From the NCBI RefSeq assembly GCF_041355105.1, contig NZ_JBFUPK010000002.1, forward strand, positions 936,037 to 1,000,036: a stretch of DNA of 64,000 nt, in the 5' to 3' direction. The notes below the pieces were generated by a model. It was not told the DNA's origin, searched no databases, and saw only the letters and a program-made list of their open reading frames with translations. The translations under genes were made by a program, and so were the position numbers. Position 1 is the stretch's first letter. Each line of letters starts with the position of its first letter. The stretch comes from Terriglobus sp. RCC_193 (GTDB taxonomy: Bacteria > Acidobacteriota > Terriglobia > Terriglobales > Acidobacteriaceae). Below are positions 1 to 7,431 of the stretch, in pieces.

Positions 1-38
<38 letters not shown>

Positions 39-67
39 CTTCTTTGTTCCTGCGAAGGGATGGAACC

Positions 68-721
68 TTATTTCCCGGTGCGCTTTGCCACTTTCTTTGG
101 TGCGACCTTCTTTGCGACTGGGGACTTTACGGCGGGCTTTGTAGCTTTCTTGACTGCAGTCTTTTTCGTTACCGCCTTTTTGGCTACCGTCTTTTTCGCT
201 ACCGTGGCTGTCTTTTTTGCCGTGGCTTTCTTTGGTGCGGCTTTCGTTGTGGGTGTCTTTACCGCGGCTTTCTGGGTGCTTTTCTTTGCTGTGGGTGCCT
301 TTGCTGCGGGTACGCCAGTCTTTTCGCGGGTCCTGGTTACGGCGGCTTTGATCTCGCTGTTCAGCTCGTCTGCGCTAATGGACTTGGCTGTTTTGCGCAG
401 ACGTTCCAGGCCGTAGTACTCGCGTTTTTCCGGCATAAAGACGTGGACGACGAAGTCCACATAATCCATCAGGACCCATTCGCCCTGGCGACGGCCTTCC
501 ACTGAGTTCGGTAAAACACCAAAGTCCTTCTTCAAACGATATTCAATCTCGTCTGAGATGGCGACATTCTGGCGTTCGTTCGTTCCGCTGCAGATCAGGA
601 AGTAATCCGTCAGCGAGCTTTCCGATGGGTCCAGTGCCAGGATGCGGATATCTTCCGCCTTCTTACTGTCTGCCGCGTCCACTGCTGCGGCAAGCAAACG
701 GTTCGCTTCCAATGTTGGCAT
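68..721 (-). CDS. rsfS: Ribosomal silencing factor RsfS with Lys/Ala-rich tail
   Basis: RsfS (Iojap/YbeB family) binds protein uL14 of the large ribosomal subunit and blocks subunit joining during starvation. Residues about 1-115 hold the whole Iojap fold, including SSLTDYFLICSGTN and QGEWVLMDYVDFVVHVF. Residues about 116-217 form an extra tail of AKKTA/VKKAT-like units resembling histone H1 or AlgP tails; family members are usually only about 105-130 aa. The ATG at 719-721 is preceded by AAGGAG at ideal spacing. The gene follows nadD on the same strand after about 80 nt, the usual nadD-rsfS pairing. The function of the tail is unknown; nucleic-acid or ribosome binding is an inference. Confidence 0.92.
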   Translation of the reverse strand: MPTLEANRLLAAAVDAADSKKAEDIRILALDPSESSLTDYFLICSGTNERQNVAISDEIEYRLKKDFGVLPNSVEGRRQGEWVLMDYVDFVVHVFMPEKREYYGLERLRKTAKSISADELNSEIKAAVTRTREKTGVPAAKAPTAKKSTQKAAVKTPTTKAAPKKATAKKTATVAKKTVAKKAVTKKTAVKKATKPAVKSPVAKKVAPKKVAKRTGK

Positions 722-803
722 TGGTTCTCCTTCTTACAATCTTCAGGATAGACGCGGACAGGCCCATCCTGCCACTGTCAGTATGTATCCTGCGGCATTG
801 ATT

Positions 804-1409
804 TTAGCGAGCATGATAAAGGTGCATGCGCGCAATGTAGAGCGCCACCTTGGTGGTAAGCATGGTACCGCAGGAGATACCCAGCCGCAGGCGTTCGCGA
901 ATGGCGCTTGCAGAGGTTTCTTCTTCCAGATCCGTCAGCAGATGCACACGCTCCCGTTGCTGCGGAGAAAGCTGCAGGGACGAAAGATTATCCAGATCGA
1001 ATCCGGGGCGTGGCAGCACGATCCATTGCGCCTCTTCCAGCAGGCGTTCCGGCTCATGCCAGCGGCGAAGCGTCAGGAAGCTGTCGGCTCCCACAATGAC
1101 GAAGATCGAAGCCTCTGGATACAGCGTGCGTAGTGTGGCGAGAGCGTCCACGGTGTAGTTCGGCGAGCCGTCAGCGCGGGGCGCGTCCAGGTCGGTCACT
1201 TCCAGCCTTGGGTCTTCCGCGCAGAGCAGGCGTGTCATGGCCATGCGGTCTTCAAAGCCTGCACCCGGTGTTTTCTTCTTCAGTGGCTGCACGCCTGTGG
1301 GCGCCAGCAGCACGCGGTCAAGCGCGAAGGCATCTGCGGCCCTGAGTGCAGCGTGAAGATGTGCGCGGTGGGGAGGGTCGAAGGTGCCGCCGAAGTAGCC
1401 AATGCGCAT
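804..1409 (-). CDS. nadD: Nicotinate-nucleotide adenylyltransferase
   Basis: NadD transfers AMP from ATP to nicotinate mononucleotide, giving deamido-NAD in cytoplasmic NAD synthesis. The 201-aa product opens with the nucleotidyltransferase signature GGTFDPPHRAH (residues 7-17) and has the second motif SASAIRERL near the C-terminus. The frame stays open upstream to position 2012, but that stretch overlaps the DoxX-like gene. The ATG at 1407-1409 starts exactly at the conserved MRIGYFGGTFDP and leaves an 11-nt gap after the DoxX-like stop, so it is the chosen start. It is likely cotranscribed with the DoxX-like gene and rsfS. Confidence 0.93.
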   Translation of the reverse strand: MRIGYFGGTFDPPHRAHLHAALRAADAFALDRVLLAPTGVQPLKKKTPGAGFEDRMAMTRLLCAEDPRLEVTDLDAPRADGSPNYTVDALATLRTLYPEASIFVIVGADSFLTLRRWHEPERLLEEAQWIVLPRPGFDLDNLSSLQLSPQQRERVHLLTDLEEETSASAIRERLRLGISCGTMLTTKVALYIARMHLYHAR

Positions 1410-1420
1410 GCTTGAAAAGC

Positions 1421-1807
1421 TTACCAGCCCAGCATTGCTTTGCGCAGGCCCGGACGACGCAGCAGAAGCCCTGTCCACACCAGGAAGCCGAAGACCACAG
1501 GCACAACCCACATCGGATCGCCAACGCGTGCGTGTGTCATCACAGCGCCGCCCATGTAGGCGGTCATCAGGATCGCGCCAATAGGGGCTGTACGTGGAAT
1601 CAGGTACAGCACGCTGCACAACAGTTCCGCCAGGCCCACCCACAGAATCATGCTGAGGGGGATGCCGAACGGGGCCATGCCCTGCTTCACCATTTCGGCT
1701 CCGCTGAGTGCGGTGAAGGAGCCCGTAAAGAGCATCAGCGCGGGAATGGCGCTCAGAACCCAACCTGTCCAAAACTGTGCCCGGCTGGGCGTACTTTCCT
1801 CTGGCAT
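1421..1807 (-). CDS. DoxX-like small integral membrane protein
   Basis: A 128-aa protein with four predicted membrane spans (about residues 13-33, 50-70, 74-91 and 98-116). The length, the GxxEL-like segment (WVGLAELLCSVLYLIPRTAPIGA) and the topology match the DoxX-like family. Members are poorly characterised membrane proteins, some linked to redox balance. A hairpin ending in a T-run lies immediately upstream, and its 3' arm carries the GAGGG that would serve as ribosome binding site. It precedes nadD by 11 nt. The family call is good; the biochemical role is unknown. Confidence 0.75.
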   Translation of the reverse strand: MPEESTPSRAQFWTGWVLSAIPALMLFTGSFTALSGAEMVKQGMAPFGIPLSMILWVGLAELLCSVLYLIPRTAPIGAILMTAYMGGAVMTHARVGDPMWVVPVVFGFLVWTGLLLRRPGLRKAMLGW

Positions 1808-1810
1808 AGC

Positions 1811-1840
1811 AAAACCCTCGTGGAATTCGTTCCACGAGGG
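1811..1840 (-). terminator. Rho-independent terminator overlapping the DoxX-like ribosome binding site
   Basis: Arms 1815-1825 and 1830-1840 form a perfect 11-bp stem around a 4-nt loop, followed on the minus strand by TTTT (1814-1811). It lies between the AIM24-like stop (1870) and the DoxX-like start (1807). The 3' arm contains the GAGGG that is the only plausible Shine-Dalgarno for the DoxX-like gene, so the hairpin could both end upstream transcription and mask translation initiation. Confidence 0.8.
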
Positions 1841-1869
1841 TAAATGCCTTGCACGCTTCTGCCAAGGGG

Positions 1870-2634
1870 TTAGCGGTCGTCAAACATACCGGCGATTGCA
1901 CCACCGATGAGGCCAGCGCCAAGCCCAGCGCGCGTCTCCTGGCCGGGGACTTCCAGGTAGCCCTGTATGGCGTGCGCCAGGCGGGCAATGGGTAGCGTCT
2001 GCAGCCATACACGGCCGGGGCCGGTCAGTGCGGCCAGGAAGATGCCATCGCCGCCAAAGAACATGTTGCGGATGCCGGGGACGCGTGTGATCTGAAACGA
2101 GACTCCTGCGTGGAACGCGCCCACGTGGCCAGGGTGCACGCGCAGCGTTTCGCCCGGCGCCAGATCACGTACAACCACTTCGCCGCTCAGTTCCAGCCAC
2201 GCTGTGCCCTGTCCGTAGAGCTTCTGCAGCAGGAAGCCATTGCCGCCGAACAGGCCAGCGCCCAGCGACTGCTGAAAACCCACGCTCAGCCCGATGTTAG
2301 CCGTCGCGCAAAGGAAGCCGTTGCGATGCACCATGTACTCGTCGCCGTTGCCGTGCAACTCCACGGGAACAATGTGTCCGGGGACCTTGGTGGCGAAGGC
2401 GACTTCGCCGGGCTGACCCAGGGCTGTGTACTCCGTCATAAATAACGAACCGCCACCGGCCATGCGCTTGACGGCTCCGAAGAATCCGCCACCGCCTGCG
2501 GCCTGTGTGTGCGTGTGCATGTTGATGCTGGCGCTCATCCAGCTCAGTTCTCCTGCTTCGGAGATGACTGTCTCTCCGGGCTGCAGCAGAAATTCAATGG
2601 CGGGCATGGTAGTGCCGTGAATCCGCGATTGCAT
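1870..2634 (-). CDS. AIM24 / TIGR00266 family protein
   Basis: A 254-aa protein of the AIM24 family (TIGR00266), a beta-rich fold of unknown biochemical function in bacteria; the yeast relative is mitochondrial. Supporting features are the opening FLLQPGETVISEAGELSWMS, the GGGGFFGAVKRMAGGGSLF glycine-rich segment (about residues 49-67), the repeated short beta-strand pattern and the terminal GLGAGLIGGAIAGMF. The start at 2634 has GGAGG 5 nt upstream; an internal Met at 2607 would also give an ordinary family N-terminus. There is no signal peptide. It is separated from the downstream genes by the terminator at 1811-1840. Confidence 0.85.
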   Translation of the reverse strand: MQSRIHGTTMPAIEFLLQPGETVISEAGELSWMSASINMHTHTQAAGGGGFFGAVKRMAGGGSLFMTEYTALGQPGEVAFATKVPGHIVPVELHGNGDEYMVHRNGFLCATANIGLSVGFQQSLGAGLFGGNGFLLQKLYGQGTAWLELSGEVVVRDLAPGETLRVHPGHVGAFHAGVSFQITRVPGIRNMFFGGDGIFLAALTGPGRVWLQTLPIARLAHAIQGYLEVPGQETRAGLGAGLIGGAIAGMFDDR

Positions 2635-2930
2635 GATGCCTCCGGGCGTGCTGCCTTCAGCAGCGCTCCAGATTCAACATACGCCTGTCGCGTCAGTGTG
2701 GTTCCCTGCAGCAGATATATCGAGTGTCTTCCGCTACATCGAATCTGAAGACTGTGATAAGCGGATTTATTACTGATCCCGGCCCGATGAGTGACTTGGC
2801 GATTTGTCACCAACTGACGTAGCAAATGTGGGGATGCCATGGTTTTCGGAGAATCGCGTTTCGGGAAGAGGCTTCTGGAGCCCCGTCCAAGTGCAATGGT
2901 TGTTGAATCAGAGGTACTCTTTGAGAGTCT

Positions 2931-4343
2931 ATGCCCATCACAGCAGCGCAAATTGACAATTGGCGGCGAGAACGTAAGGAACACCAGCAGCTGGAATTCA
3001 AGGCTGCTTCAAGGCAGTATGACACCCGTAAACTTTGCGCCTACTGCGTCGCACTCGCAAATGAAGGTGGTGGCCATCTTATTTTGGGAATCGCCGACTC
3101 TCTGCCTCATGATGTGGTCGGGAGCGAAGCTTTTCCTGATATCAACGACATCGCACAGAATCTACTGAGATGGCTAAATTTTCGTGTGAATGTCGAGGCG
3201 GTCCATCATCCGGATGGAAGAGTCATCGTATTCTCGATACCTTCTCGACCGCGAGGAACTGCTTACCACTACGATGGGCGCTATCTTATGCGTTCTGGCG
3301 AAGAACTCGTCGCGATGAGTGAGGACAGACTACGGGTAATTTTTGACGAAGGGCGACCGGATTGGCTGGCTCAAGTTTGCCGTGAAGGCTTGAGCGGCAC
3401 TGAAGTGGTGGAGCTATTAGATACGCAAACCTTTTTTGAGCTACGCAAATTGCCTTATCCCACCGATCAGGCTGGCGTGTTGGAGCGTTTACGGAATGAA
3501 CGCCTAATTCTTCAGAGAGGTGGAGGATTCGCGATTCTGCGCTATGGAGCACTCCTACTCGCGAAGCGGCTCGCAGACTTCGAGGATCTGGCAGGCAAAG
3601 CGCCTCGTGTAATTGTTTACAGAGGTTCCTCCAAGCTATCGACCAGGCTGGAGCAGACAGGAGGCAAGGGCTACGCTGTGGGGTTCGAAGCTCTTGTGCA
3701 GTTTGTGATGACGCAACTCCCTCGCAACGAACTCATCGGCCTCGCTTTGCGTGAAGAATTTGAGCTGGTCCCGTCGATCGTCATTCGTGAACTCGTAGCC
3801 AACGCACTTGTGCACCAAGACTTCTCCTTGTTCGGAGCATCGGTGATGATCGAGATTTACGACGATCGTGTGGAAATTTCGAACCCAGGCGAACCTATCA
3901 TTCCCAGCGTTCGATTCATAGACGGGTCTCGGTCGCGGAACGAGACGTTCGCGTTGATCGCTCGTAAACTTCGCATGTGCGAGGAAAAGGGATCGGGGAT
4001 CGACAAAGTGGTGAATTCGATCGAGGCGTACCAGCTTCCAGCACCTGACTTCACATCCACATTTGGACGTACAGTTGCAATTGTTTATGGGCAACGTTCT
4101 TTTGACCGGATGAGCCGCGCAGATCGTCTGCGCGCCTGCTATCAGCACGCTACGCTCCGGTACGTCATGCATGGAGAAAAAATGTCAAACCGCTCGCTTA
4201 GAGAGCGTTTTGGGTTGCCTGAGGATAAGGCAGCTGTGGTTTCGCAGCTAATTGCTGCCGCTTTGCAGGAAGGGTTGGTCAAAGCTGACGAAACAACTGG
4301 AGATTCCAAGCGGTTTGCGCGTTACGTTCCCTTCTGGGCGTAG
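2931..4343 (+). CDS. AlbA_2 (Schlafen-like) / HATPase regulator-type protein
   Basis: A 470-aa protein of the COG2865 kind. The N-terminal AlbA_2/Schlafen-like domain (about residues 1-140) shows LEFKAA and the CVALANEGGGHLILGIAD core. The C-terminal GHKL-type ATP-binding domain (about 280-400) has the N-box-like ELVANALVHQDFS, then DRVEISNPG and GSGIDK. A short winged-helix-like tail follows. Relatives are annotated as predicted transcriptional regulators or ATP-binding proteins and often occur in accessory or defence regions; the substrate is not known. The gene is visibly AT-richer (about 50 % GC in sampled lines) than its neighbours and stands alone beside tRNA-Cys, which suggests acquisition. 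The start follows a short GAGAG. Confidence 0.85.
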   Translation: MPITAAQIDNWRRERKEHQQLEFKAASRQYDTRKLCAYCVALANEGGGHLILGIADSLPHDVVGSEAFPDINDIAQNLLRWLNFRVNVEAVHHPDGRVIVFSIPSRPRGTAYHYDGRYLMRSGEELVAMSEDRLRVIFDEGRPDWLAQVCREGLSGTEVVELLDTQTFFELRKLPYPTDQAGVLERLRNERLILQRGGGFAILRYGALLLAKRLADFEDLAGKAPRVIVYRGSSKLSTRLEQTGGKGYAVGFEALVQFVMTQLPRNELIGLALREEFELVPSIVIRELVANALVHQDFSLFGASVMIEIYDDRVEISNPGEPIIPSVRFIDGSRSRNETFALIARKLRMCEEKGSGIDKVVNSIEAYQLPAPDFTSTFGRTVAIVYGQRSFDRMSRADRLRACYQHATLRYVMHGEKMSNRSLRERFGLPEDKAAVVSQLIAAALQEGLVKADETTGDSKRFARYVPFWA

Positions 4344-4682
4344 TTCATTTAAAAGCTACTTGGGTACATGTATAAGTCAATACATTAAGCTGCTGTAAAC
4401 AAAAGACTTGTTTATTTAAGGCCAATAAACGTTTTGCACAAATTCAAATGAATTGAATTCCGTCCAGAGAGCAGTGAACGGGCGACATTTTGCCAAAAAT
4501 GGAAAGAGAGTGTAACCGGCTACCGCTATTGATTTCTTCTGCAAACGTATTGCGATCGACATTACACCCGAAAATGCAATGGAACTCGCTCAGTCAGTGT
4601 CACCTGATGCAGCGAGTCCCTACATTCTTCCCTACACCGCTTTGATTCAAGCAAAGCGGTGCAGGGAAATTAAAGAAATTAT
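4344..4682. other. AT-rich intergenic stretch with tRNA-proximal hairpin
   Basis: This 339-base gap between the AlbA_2 gene and tRNA-Cys is AT-rich and has no convincing gene. A frame open on the plus strand from about 4518 runs into the tRNA gene and has no start signal. Arms 4635-4644 and 4652-4661 form a perfect 10-bp stem, extended after one mismatch by CCCT/AGGG. On the minus strand it lies just downstream of tRNA-Cys and may end that transcript, although no T-run follows. Confidence 0.5.
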
Positions 4683-4758
4683 TGGAGCACCGGGCCGGGA
4701 TTGAACCGGCGAATACTGGTTTTGCAGACCAGCGCGTTAGCCACTTCGCCACCGGTGC
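4683..4758 (-). tRNA. tRNA-Cys (anticodon GCA), CCA encoded
   Basis: Read on the minus strand the gene folds into a cloverleaf. The acceptor stem GCACCGG/CCGGTGC spans 4752-4758 and 4687-4693. The anticodon stem CTGGT/ACCAG carries loop CTGCAAA, so the anticodon is GCA (cysteine). The T arm is GCCGG-TTCAATC-CCGGC. The discriminator base is T, the expected identity element for tRNA-Cys, and the 3' CCA is encoded (4683-4685). Confidence 0.96.
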
Positions 4759-4813
4759 TTGTTCTGCTTCTTACTTTACGCTGTTTGCGCGCAGGTAAGA
4801 AGCAGAGAAGCAG

Positions 4814-5470
4814 TTACTGCGGCTGCTGCGTCGTGCGCAGGTACGGCTTCACTGTCTTGTAGCCGGGGAACTTCACCGCTGCGTCGTCGTTGGAAACAGC
4901 GCCGGTGATAATCACATCGTTGCCCTTCTGCCAGTTTGCAGGTGTAGCCACCGGATGCTTCGCCGTGAGCTGAATGCTGTCCAGCACGCGCAGAATCTCG
5001 TCGAAGTTGCGGCCCGTGGTCATGGGATACGCCAGCGTCAGCTTGATCTTCTTGTCCGGTCCAATGACGAACACGGTGCGCACCGGCGCGTTGTTCGCGG
5101 GTGTGCGGCCTTCGCAGCTATCGCCTTCCTCAGCAGCCAGCATGTCATACAGCTTGGCAATCTTCAGTTCCGGGTCGCCAATGATGGGGAAGGTCACGTC
5201 TGCGCCGGACACATCCTTGATGTCCTGCGCCCACTTCGAGTGGTCGTCCACCTTGTCCACGGAGAGGCCGAGCACTTTCACGCCGCGCTTGGTGAACTGA
5301 TCTTCCAGGGTGGCCACTGCACCCAGTTCCGTGGTGCAGACGGGCGTGAAATCCTTCGGGTGCGAGAAGAGTACAGCGTAGCTATCGCCAATCCACTCGT
5401 GGAAGCGGATGGGGCCCTGCGTGGTTTCCGCGGTAAAGTCCGGTGCGGTGTCGTTGATGCGGAGAGACAT
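4814..5470 (-). CDS. 1-Cys peroxiredoxin (Prx6-like)
   Basis: A 218-aa cytoplasmic thiol peroxidase that reduces hydrogen peroxide and organic peroxides. The peroxidatic cysteine is Cys45 in HPKDFTPVCTTE. The C-terminal extension (PVATPANWQKGNDVII and following residues) is typical of the 1-Cys Prx6 group and longer than in AhpC. The ATG at 5468-5470 is preceded by GAGGAA at good spacing; the open frame extends 11 codons further upstream without an equally good signal. It is transcribed divergently from the phzF-like gene. A hairpin in the leader (5524-5545) could influence expression. Confidence 0.92.
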   Translation of the reverse strand: MSLRINDTAPDFTAETTQGPIRFHEWIGDSYAVLFSHPKDFTPVCTTELGAVATLEDQFTKRGVKVLGLSVDKVDDHSKWAQDIKDVSGADVTFPIIGDPELKIAKLYDMLAAEEGDSCEGRTPANNAPVRTVFVIGPDKKIKLTLAYPMTTGRNFDEILRVLDSIQLTAKHPVATPANWQKGNDVIITGAVSNDDAAVKFPGYKTVKPYLRTTQQPQ

Positions 5471-5523
5471 CGTGTTGTTCCTCTTTCCTGGGTCCTGAAG
5501 CAAAATCTCGTGCCAAAACGAAA

Positions 5524-5545
5524 CCCACCGTTTTCAGTCGGTGGG
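5524..5545 (-). other. Leader hairpin upstream of peroxiredoxin
   Basis: CCCACCG (5524-5530) and CGGTGGG (5539-5545) form a perfect 7-bp stem with an 8-nt loop. On the minus strand it is followed by TTTCGTTTT and lies about 54 nt before the peroxiredoxin start. It has terminator-like form but no upstream minus-strand gene to terminate, so an attenuator or an operator are alternatives. Confidence 0.4.
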
Positions 5546-5677
5546 CGGGGTGCGATTGCGTCCTGTGGCTGCTTTTACCGGCGCGCGCGCGACCCTGCCT
5601 GCATACAGAGACAGCAGCAACGGATCGAGTTCAAACGCATCGTCATCACCTGCAACAATAGCTCTGGAGGTTTCGTC

Positions 5678-6580
5678 ATGTCAAACAGCCGTATGCTTGC
5701 CTGGGCCCAGGCAGATGTCTTCGCGGAACGTCGTTACGAAGGGAATCCGCTGGCAATCTTTGCCGATGCAACGGGTTTGAGCACGGAGCAGATGCAGTCG
5801 CTGGCGCGCGAAACCAACCTTTCCGAAACCACCTTTATCCTGCCCGCGCCGCCGGAAGACGAACTGCAAAATGGCGTGCGTGTGCGCATCTTCACCGTGG
5901 AGGAAGAACTGCCCTTCGCAGGCCACCCCACGCTGGGCACCGCGAGTTGGATTCGCGAACACCTGCCACACTTCGCACATGCAGAAGAGGTGAAGCTGAA
6001 GCTGGATGCAGGCATCATCCCGGTTCGTTTCCGTACTTCCGCGCTTGAGGAAGAAGGTATCCACGGCGAAATGCGTCAGCGCGATCCCGAATTTGGCGCA
6101 GTGCTGGCGAGGGAATCGCTGCGTAACGCCTGTGGTCTTGCCGCGGACGATCTGCACACGTTGCTGCAGCCGCAGGTGGTCAGCACGGGCCTGCCATTCT
6201 GCATCCTGCCGTTGGTATCGGTAGAGGCATTGCAGCGCATGTGCGTCAATCACAGCGCGTTAAAGGAACTTCTGACGGGCACCGGGGCAAAGTTTGTCTA
6301 TGCCATTGCCGATGCGGGCGAAGGCAAATGGCGTGCGCGGATGCCGTTCAACGGCAGCGATGATCCGGCTACAGGGTCCGCTGCGGGATGCTGCATCAGC
6401 TACCTGGTGAAGCATGGAGCCGTGGCCAGCGGTCAGGCGGTCGTGATTCACCAGGGGCAGGAGGTACATCGACCCTCCCAATTGCATGTGCGTGCCTCGC
6501 TTCATGACGGCAAGGTGAACGATGTGTACGTCGCAGGTTGCACCGTCTTTGTTGCAACGGGACGGTTTACGCACCCGTAA
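5678..6580 (+). CDS. PhzF family isomerase-like protein
   Basis: A 300-aa member of the PhzF/diaminopimelate-epimerase-fold family. Visible signatures are QADVFAERRYEGNPLAIF at the N-terminus, the catalytic-glutamate region RETNLSETTFI (about residues 44-54), FAGHPTLGTA (about 78-87), and GSDDPATGSAAGCC in the second half, which forms the pseudosymmetric phosphate/substrate loop. The substrate of non-phenazine PhzF homologues is generally unknown. The frame is open far upstream, but the ATG at 5678 is preceded by GGAGG (5666-5670) with 7-nt spacing, and family similarity begins exactly there. No phenazine genes are nearby. Confidence 0.9.
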   Translation: MSNSRMLAWAQADVFAERRYEGNPLAIFADATGLSTEQMQSLARETNLSETTFILPAPPEDELQNGVRVRIFTVEEELPFAGHPTLGTASWIREHLPHFAHAEEVKLKLDAGIIPVRFRTSALEEEGIHGEMRQRDPEFGAVLARESLRNACGLAADDLHTLLQPQVVSTGLPFCILPLVSVEALQRMCVNHSALKELLTGTGAKFVYAIADAGEGKWRARMPFNGSDDPATGSAAGCCISYLVKHGAVASGQAVVIHQGQEVHRPSQLHVRASLHDGKVNDVYVAGCTVFVATGRFTHP

Positions 6581-6938
6581 TACAAAGCCTTTCCACGCGC
6601 GTTGCACAGGCTAAGTTATTGTTATTGCGCAACTTGATTGCAATGGTGGAAACCTTGTCCGAAAGTTCGCACAGGTTTTCGCCTTAATTTCGCCGTTGCG
6701 CAGCGGCCCGGAGCTTCGTACTTTGGGAAAGCGCTGAACGAGACACATTCGTTTGACGCAGTCGCTACGCGGATTTTCGCGAGCTCACAAGACATTTGCC
6801 GTACCCCATGAAGTGCCTGCTAACCGCAGGCAAACATCCCCGGCTGCGCGTTTTTTCCCACGCGTTCAGGCCAACGACCCCGTGCGCCCCCAAAGAGGCG
6901 TCGCTGCACCAATTTTTGCTCTGGAGACTAAGAACGAC
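6581..6938. other. Intergenic region before the response regulator
   Basis: These 358 bases lie between the phzF-like stop and the regulator start. The open frame continuing upstream of 6939 to about 6753 shows no family similarity and is more likely a leader. I see no RNA gene or repeat here; a TTGACG at 6753-6758 is a possible -35 element without a clear -10. Confidence 0.35.
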
Positions 6939-7376
6939 ATGCGCCCCAAGAAGATCATCCTCTGCGTCGACGATAACGAACAGACCCTCTCCGTTCGCAA
7001 ATTCCTGCTGGAAACCAAGGGATATCGCGTCCTGACCGCCACCAGCGGCCACGAAGCGCTGGAGATCGTGGAGAAGTATGCGCCGGGTGAACTGTCGCTG
7101 CTGATCAGCGACCTGCTGATGCCGCAGATGGATGGCGTGGAACTGATTCGCCGCATGCGCGAAGTGCAGCCTGGCCTGCCGTCGCTGATGGTCAGCGGCA
7201 CCGTCACGGGCTACGAGCGCGGCGTGGGCGCGGACATGTTCCTGCCCAAGGGTGCATGCTCACCCAGCGAACTGCTGGAGCGTGTGCGCGTTCTGGTGGC
7301 CCGCAAGCGCGGCCCCAAAAAGGGTTCGCACCGCATACCGGTCATGCCGGAGATCGCGGCTCAGCAGGCAGCGTAA
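6939..7376 (+). CDS. Stand-alone receiver-domain response regulator
   Basis: A 145-aa CheY-like receiver with little beyond the domain. Visible features are the acidic pocket VDDNEQ (residues about 9-14), the phosphoacceptor Asp in LLISDLLMPQMDG (about residue 57), the Ser/Thr position in MVSGT and the conserved Lys in LPKG. It has no DNA-binding or enzymatic output domain; the C-terminal 20 residues are basic (RKRGPKKGSHR). Its histidine kinase is not encoded nearby. The start at 6939 begins at the domain (MRPKKIILCVDD) and is preceded only by a distant GGAG, so a start further upstream (6753) cannot be excluded. Confidence 0.85.
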   Translation: MRPKKIILCVDDNEQTLSVRKFLLETKGYRVLTATSGHEALEIVEKYAPGELSLLISDLLMPQMDGVELIRRMREVQPGLPSLMVSGTVTGYERGVGADMFLPKGACSPSELLERVRVLVARKRGPKKGSHRIPVMPEIAAQQAA

Positions 7377-7380
7377 AGAA

Positions 7381-7423
7381 CGAACGCAGCGTCGCAGCGG
7401 ATTCGCCGCGAGCGCTGCGTTCG
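7381..7423. terminator. Long hairpin between convergent regulator and recG
   Basis: CGAACGCAGCG (7381-7391) pairs perfectly with 7413-7423, and an inner GCGG/CCGC stem (7397-7400 with 7406-7409) closes the interior. It sits between the stops of two convergent genes and so probably serves both as a terminator, although neither side has a U-tract. Confidence 0.55.
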
Positions 7424-7431
7424 CTAGTGCC

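Noticed and set aside
2777-2786. Ten-base match to the tRNA-Cys 3' half, as an attachment site for the AlbA_2 patch
   Set aside because: The match is only 10 nt, GC-rich and in inverted orientation, and no integrase is nearby.
4518-4712. Open frame before tRNA-Cys as a gene remnant
   Set aside because: It runs into the tRNA gene, has no start or ribosome binding site, and gives no recognisable protein motif.
4955-5677. Long N-terminal extension of the PhzF-like protein
   Set aside because: It lies antisense to the peroxiredoxin gene, and family similarity starts at 5678 behind a strong GGAGG.
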